NCBI GenBank assembly: GCA_018398765.1
Contig: JAHBMJ010000812.1
Coordinates: 25,412-41,107, forward strand
Reading direction: 5' to 3'
Origin: Chromera velia
Lineage: Eukaryota > Sar > Chromeraceae
DNA: 15,696 nt
The notes under the pieces are model-generated. The model was not told the DNA's origin, ran no database searches, and was given only the letters and a program-made list of their open reading frames with translations. The position numbers were made by a program, and so were the translations under genes. Shown here in pieces: positions 15,672 to 15,696 of this stretch; the stretch's first letter is position 1; every line of letters starts with the position of its first letter.

Positions 15672-15696
15672 CCCCCCCCCCCCCCCCCCCCCCCCC
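15672..15696. repeat. poly-C run of 25 at window end
   Basis: The run directly follows TCTGTCTCTCT in the intron after exon 25. Its true length is unknown, and it is the likely cause of the assembly break. Confidence 0.9.

Larger units (their letters stand above)
14806..15676. repeat. 871-bp direct repeat, copy 2
   Basis: This copy starts immediately after the single N. It ends inside a 25-base C run, whereas copy 1 stops at the same point after about 5 C. This pattern is typical of two contigs that end in one hard-to-read homopolymer and were not merged. Confidence 0.93.

Overview
The window looks like eukaryotic nuclear DNA carrying one large, intron-rich protein gene on the + strand. The gene runs off both ends. 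I read it as the middle portion of a proteasome activator of the PA200/Blm10 family (PSME4 in human). About 25 exons, separated by GT-AG introns, give a string of HEAT-like helical segments in the same order as in animal and plant PA200. The clearest anchors are a WHVP-EE motif (exon 4), [14 protein letters not shown] (exon 14), SHWRYQLL (exon 17), TSTTTLEL followed by [14 protein letters not shown] (exons 21-22) and YKQ-IREELG (exons 22-23). Exon numbers count only exons in this window. The 5' part of the gene lies upstream of the window, and the C-terminal part, where the family keeps its proteasome-gating tail, lies past the end.

The DNA between exons is crowded with microsatellites: TCTG/TGTC, GT, CT, GA, GTGA and ATGG arrays. 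Together with the long pyrimidine-rich introns and the low-complexity protein insertions, this suggests an alveolate or other algal protist. A chromerid alga such as Chromera velia is my best guess, made from general style only. No tRNA, rRNA, mobile-element protein, CRISPR array or second gene is convincing.

Layout: 1-323 is upstream intron with GT/GA and TGTC repeats. 324-5304 holds exons 1-9. 5305-9796 holds exons 10-17, including the 721-nt exon 14 with a roughly 170-residue low-complexity insertion. 9797-12953 holds exons 18-22 and two curious local duplications of exon edges. 12954-14787 holds exons 23-25. 14806-15676 is an exact 871-bp repeat of 13934-14804 across a single N. The window ends in a run of 25 C, so this repeat is very probably an assembly artefact at a poly-C tract.

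The most interesting points are a four-copy tandem array of an exon's 3' splice site plus its first 37 coding bases, in which the last three copies stay in one open frame; a similar 40-bp duplication of the end of exon 17; and splice donors that often read GTCAGT, GTCTGT or GTCCGT, resembling the TCTG repeat that fills the introns. I saw no wholly new biological system. Exon boundaries were set by hand from splice signals, reading phase and remembered similarity to human and Arabidopsis PA200, so individual edges may be off.
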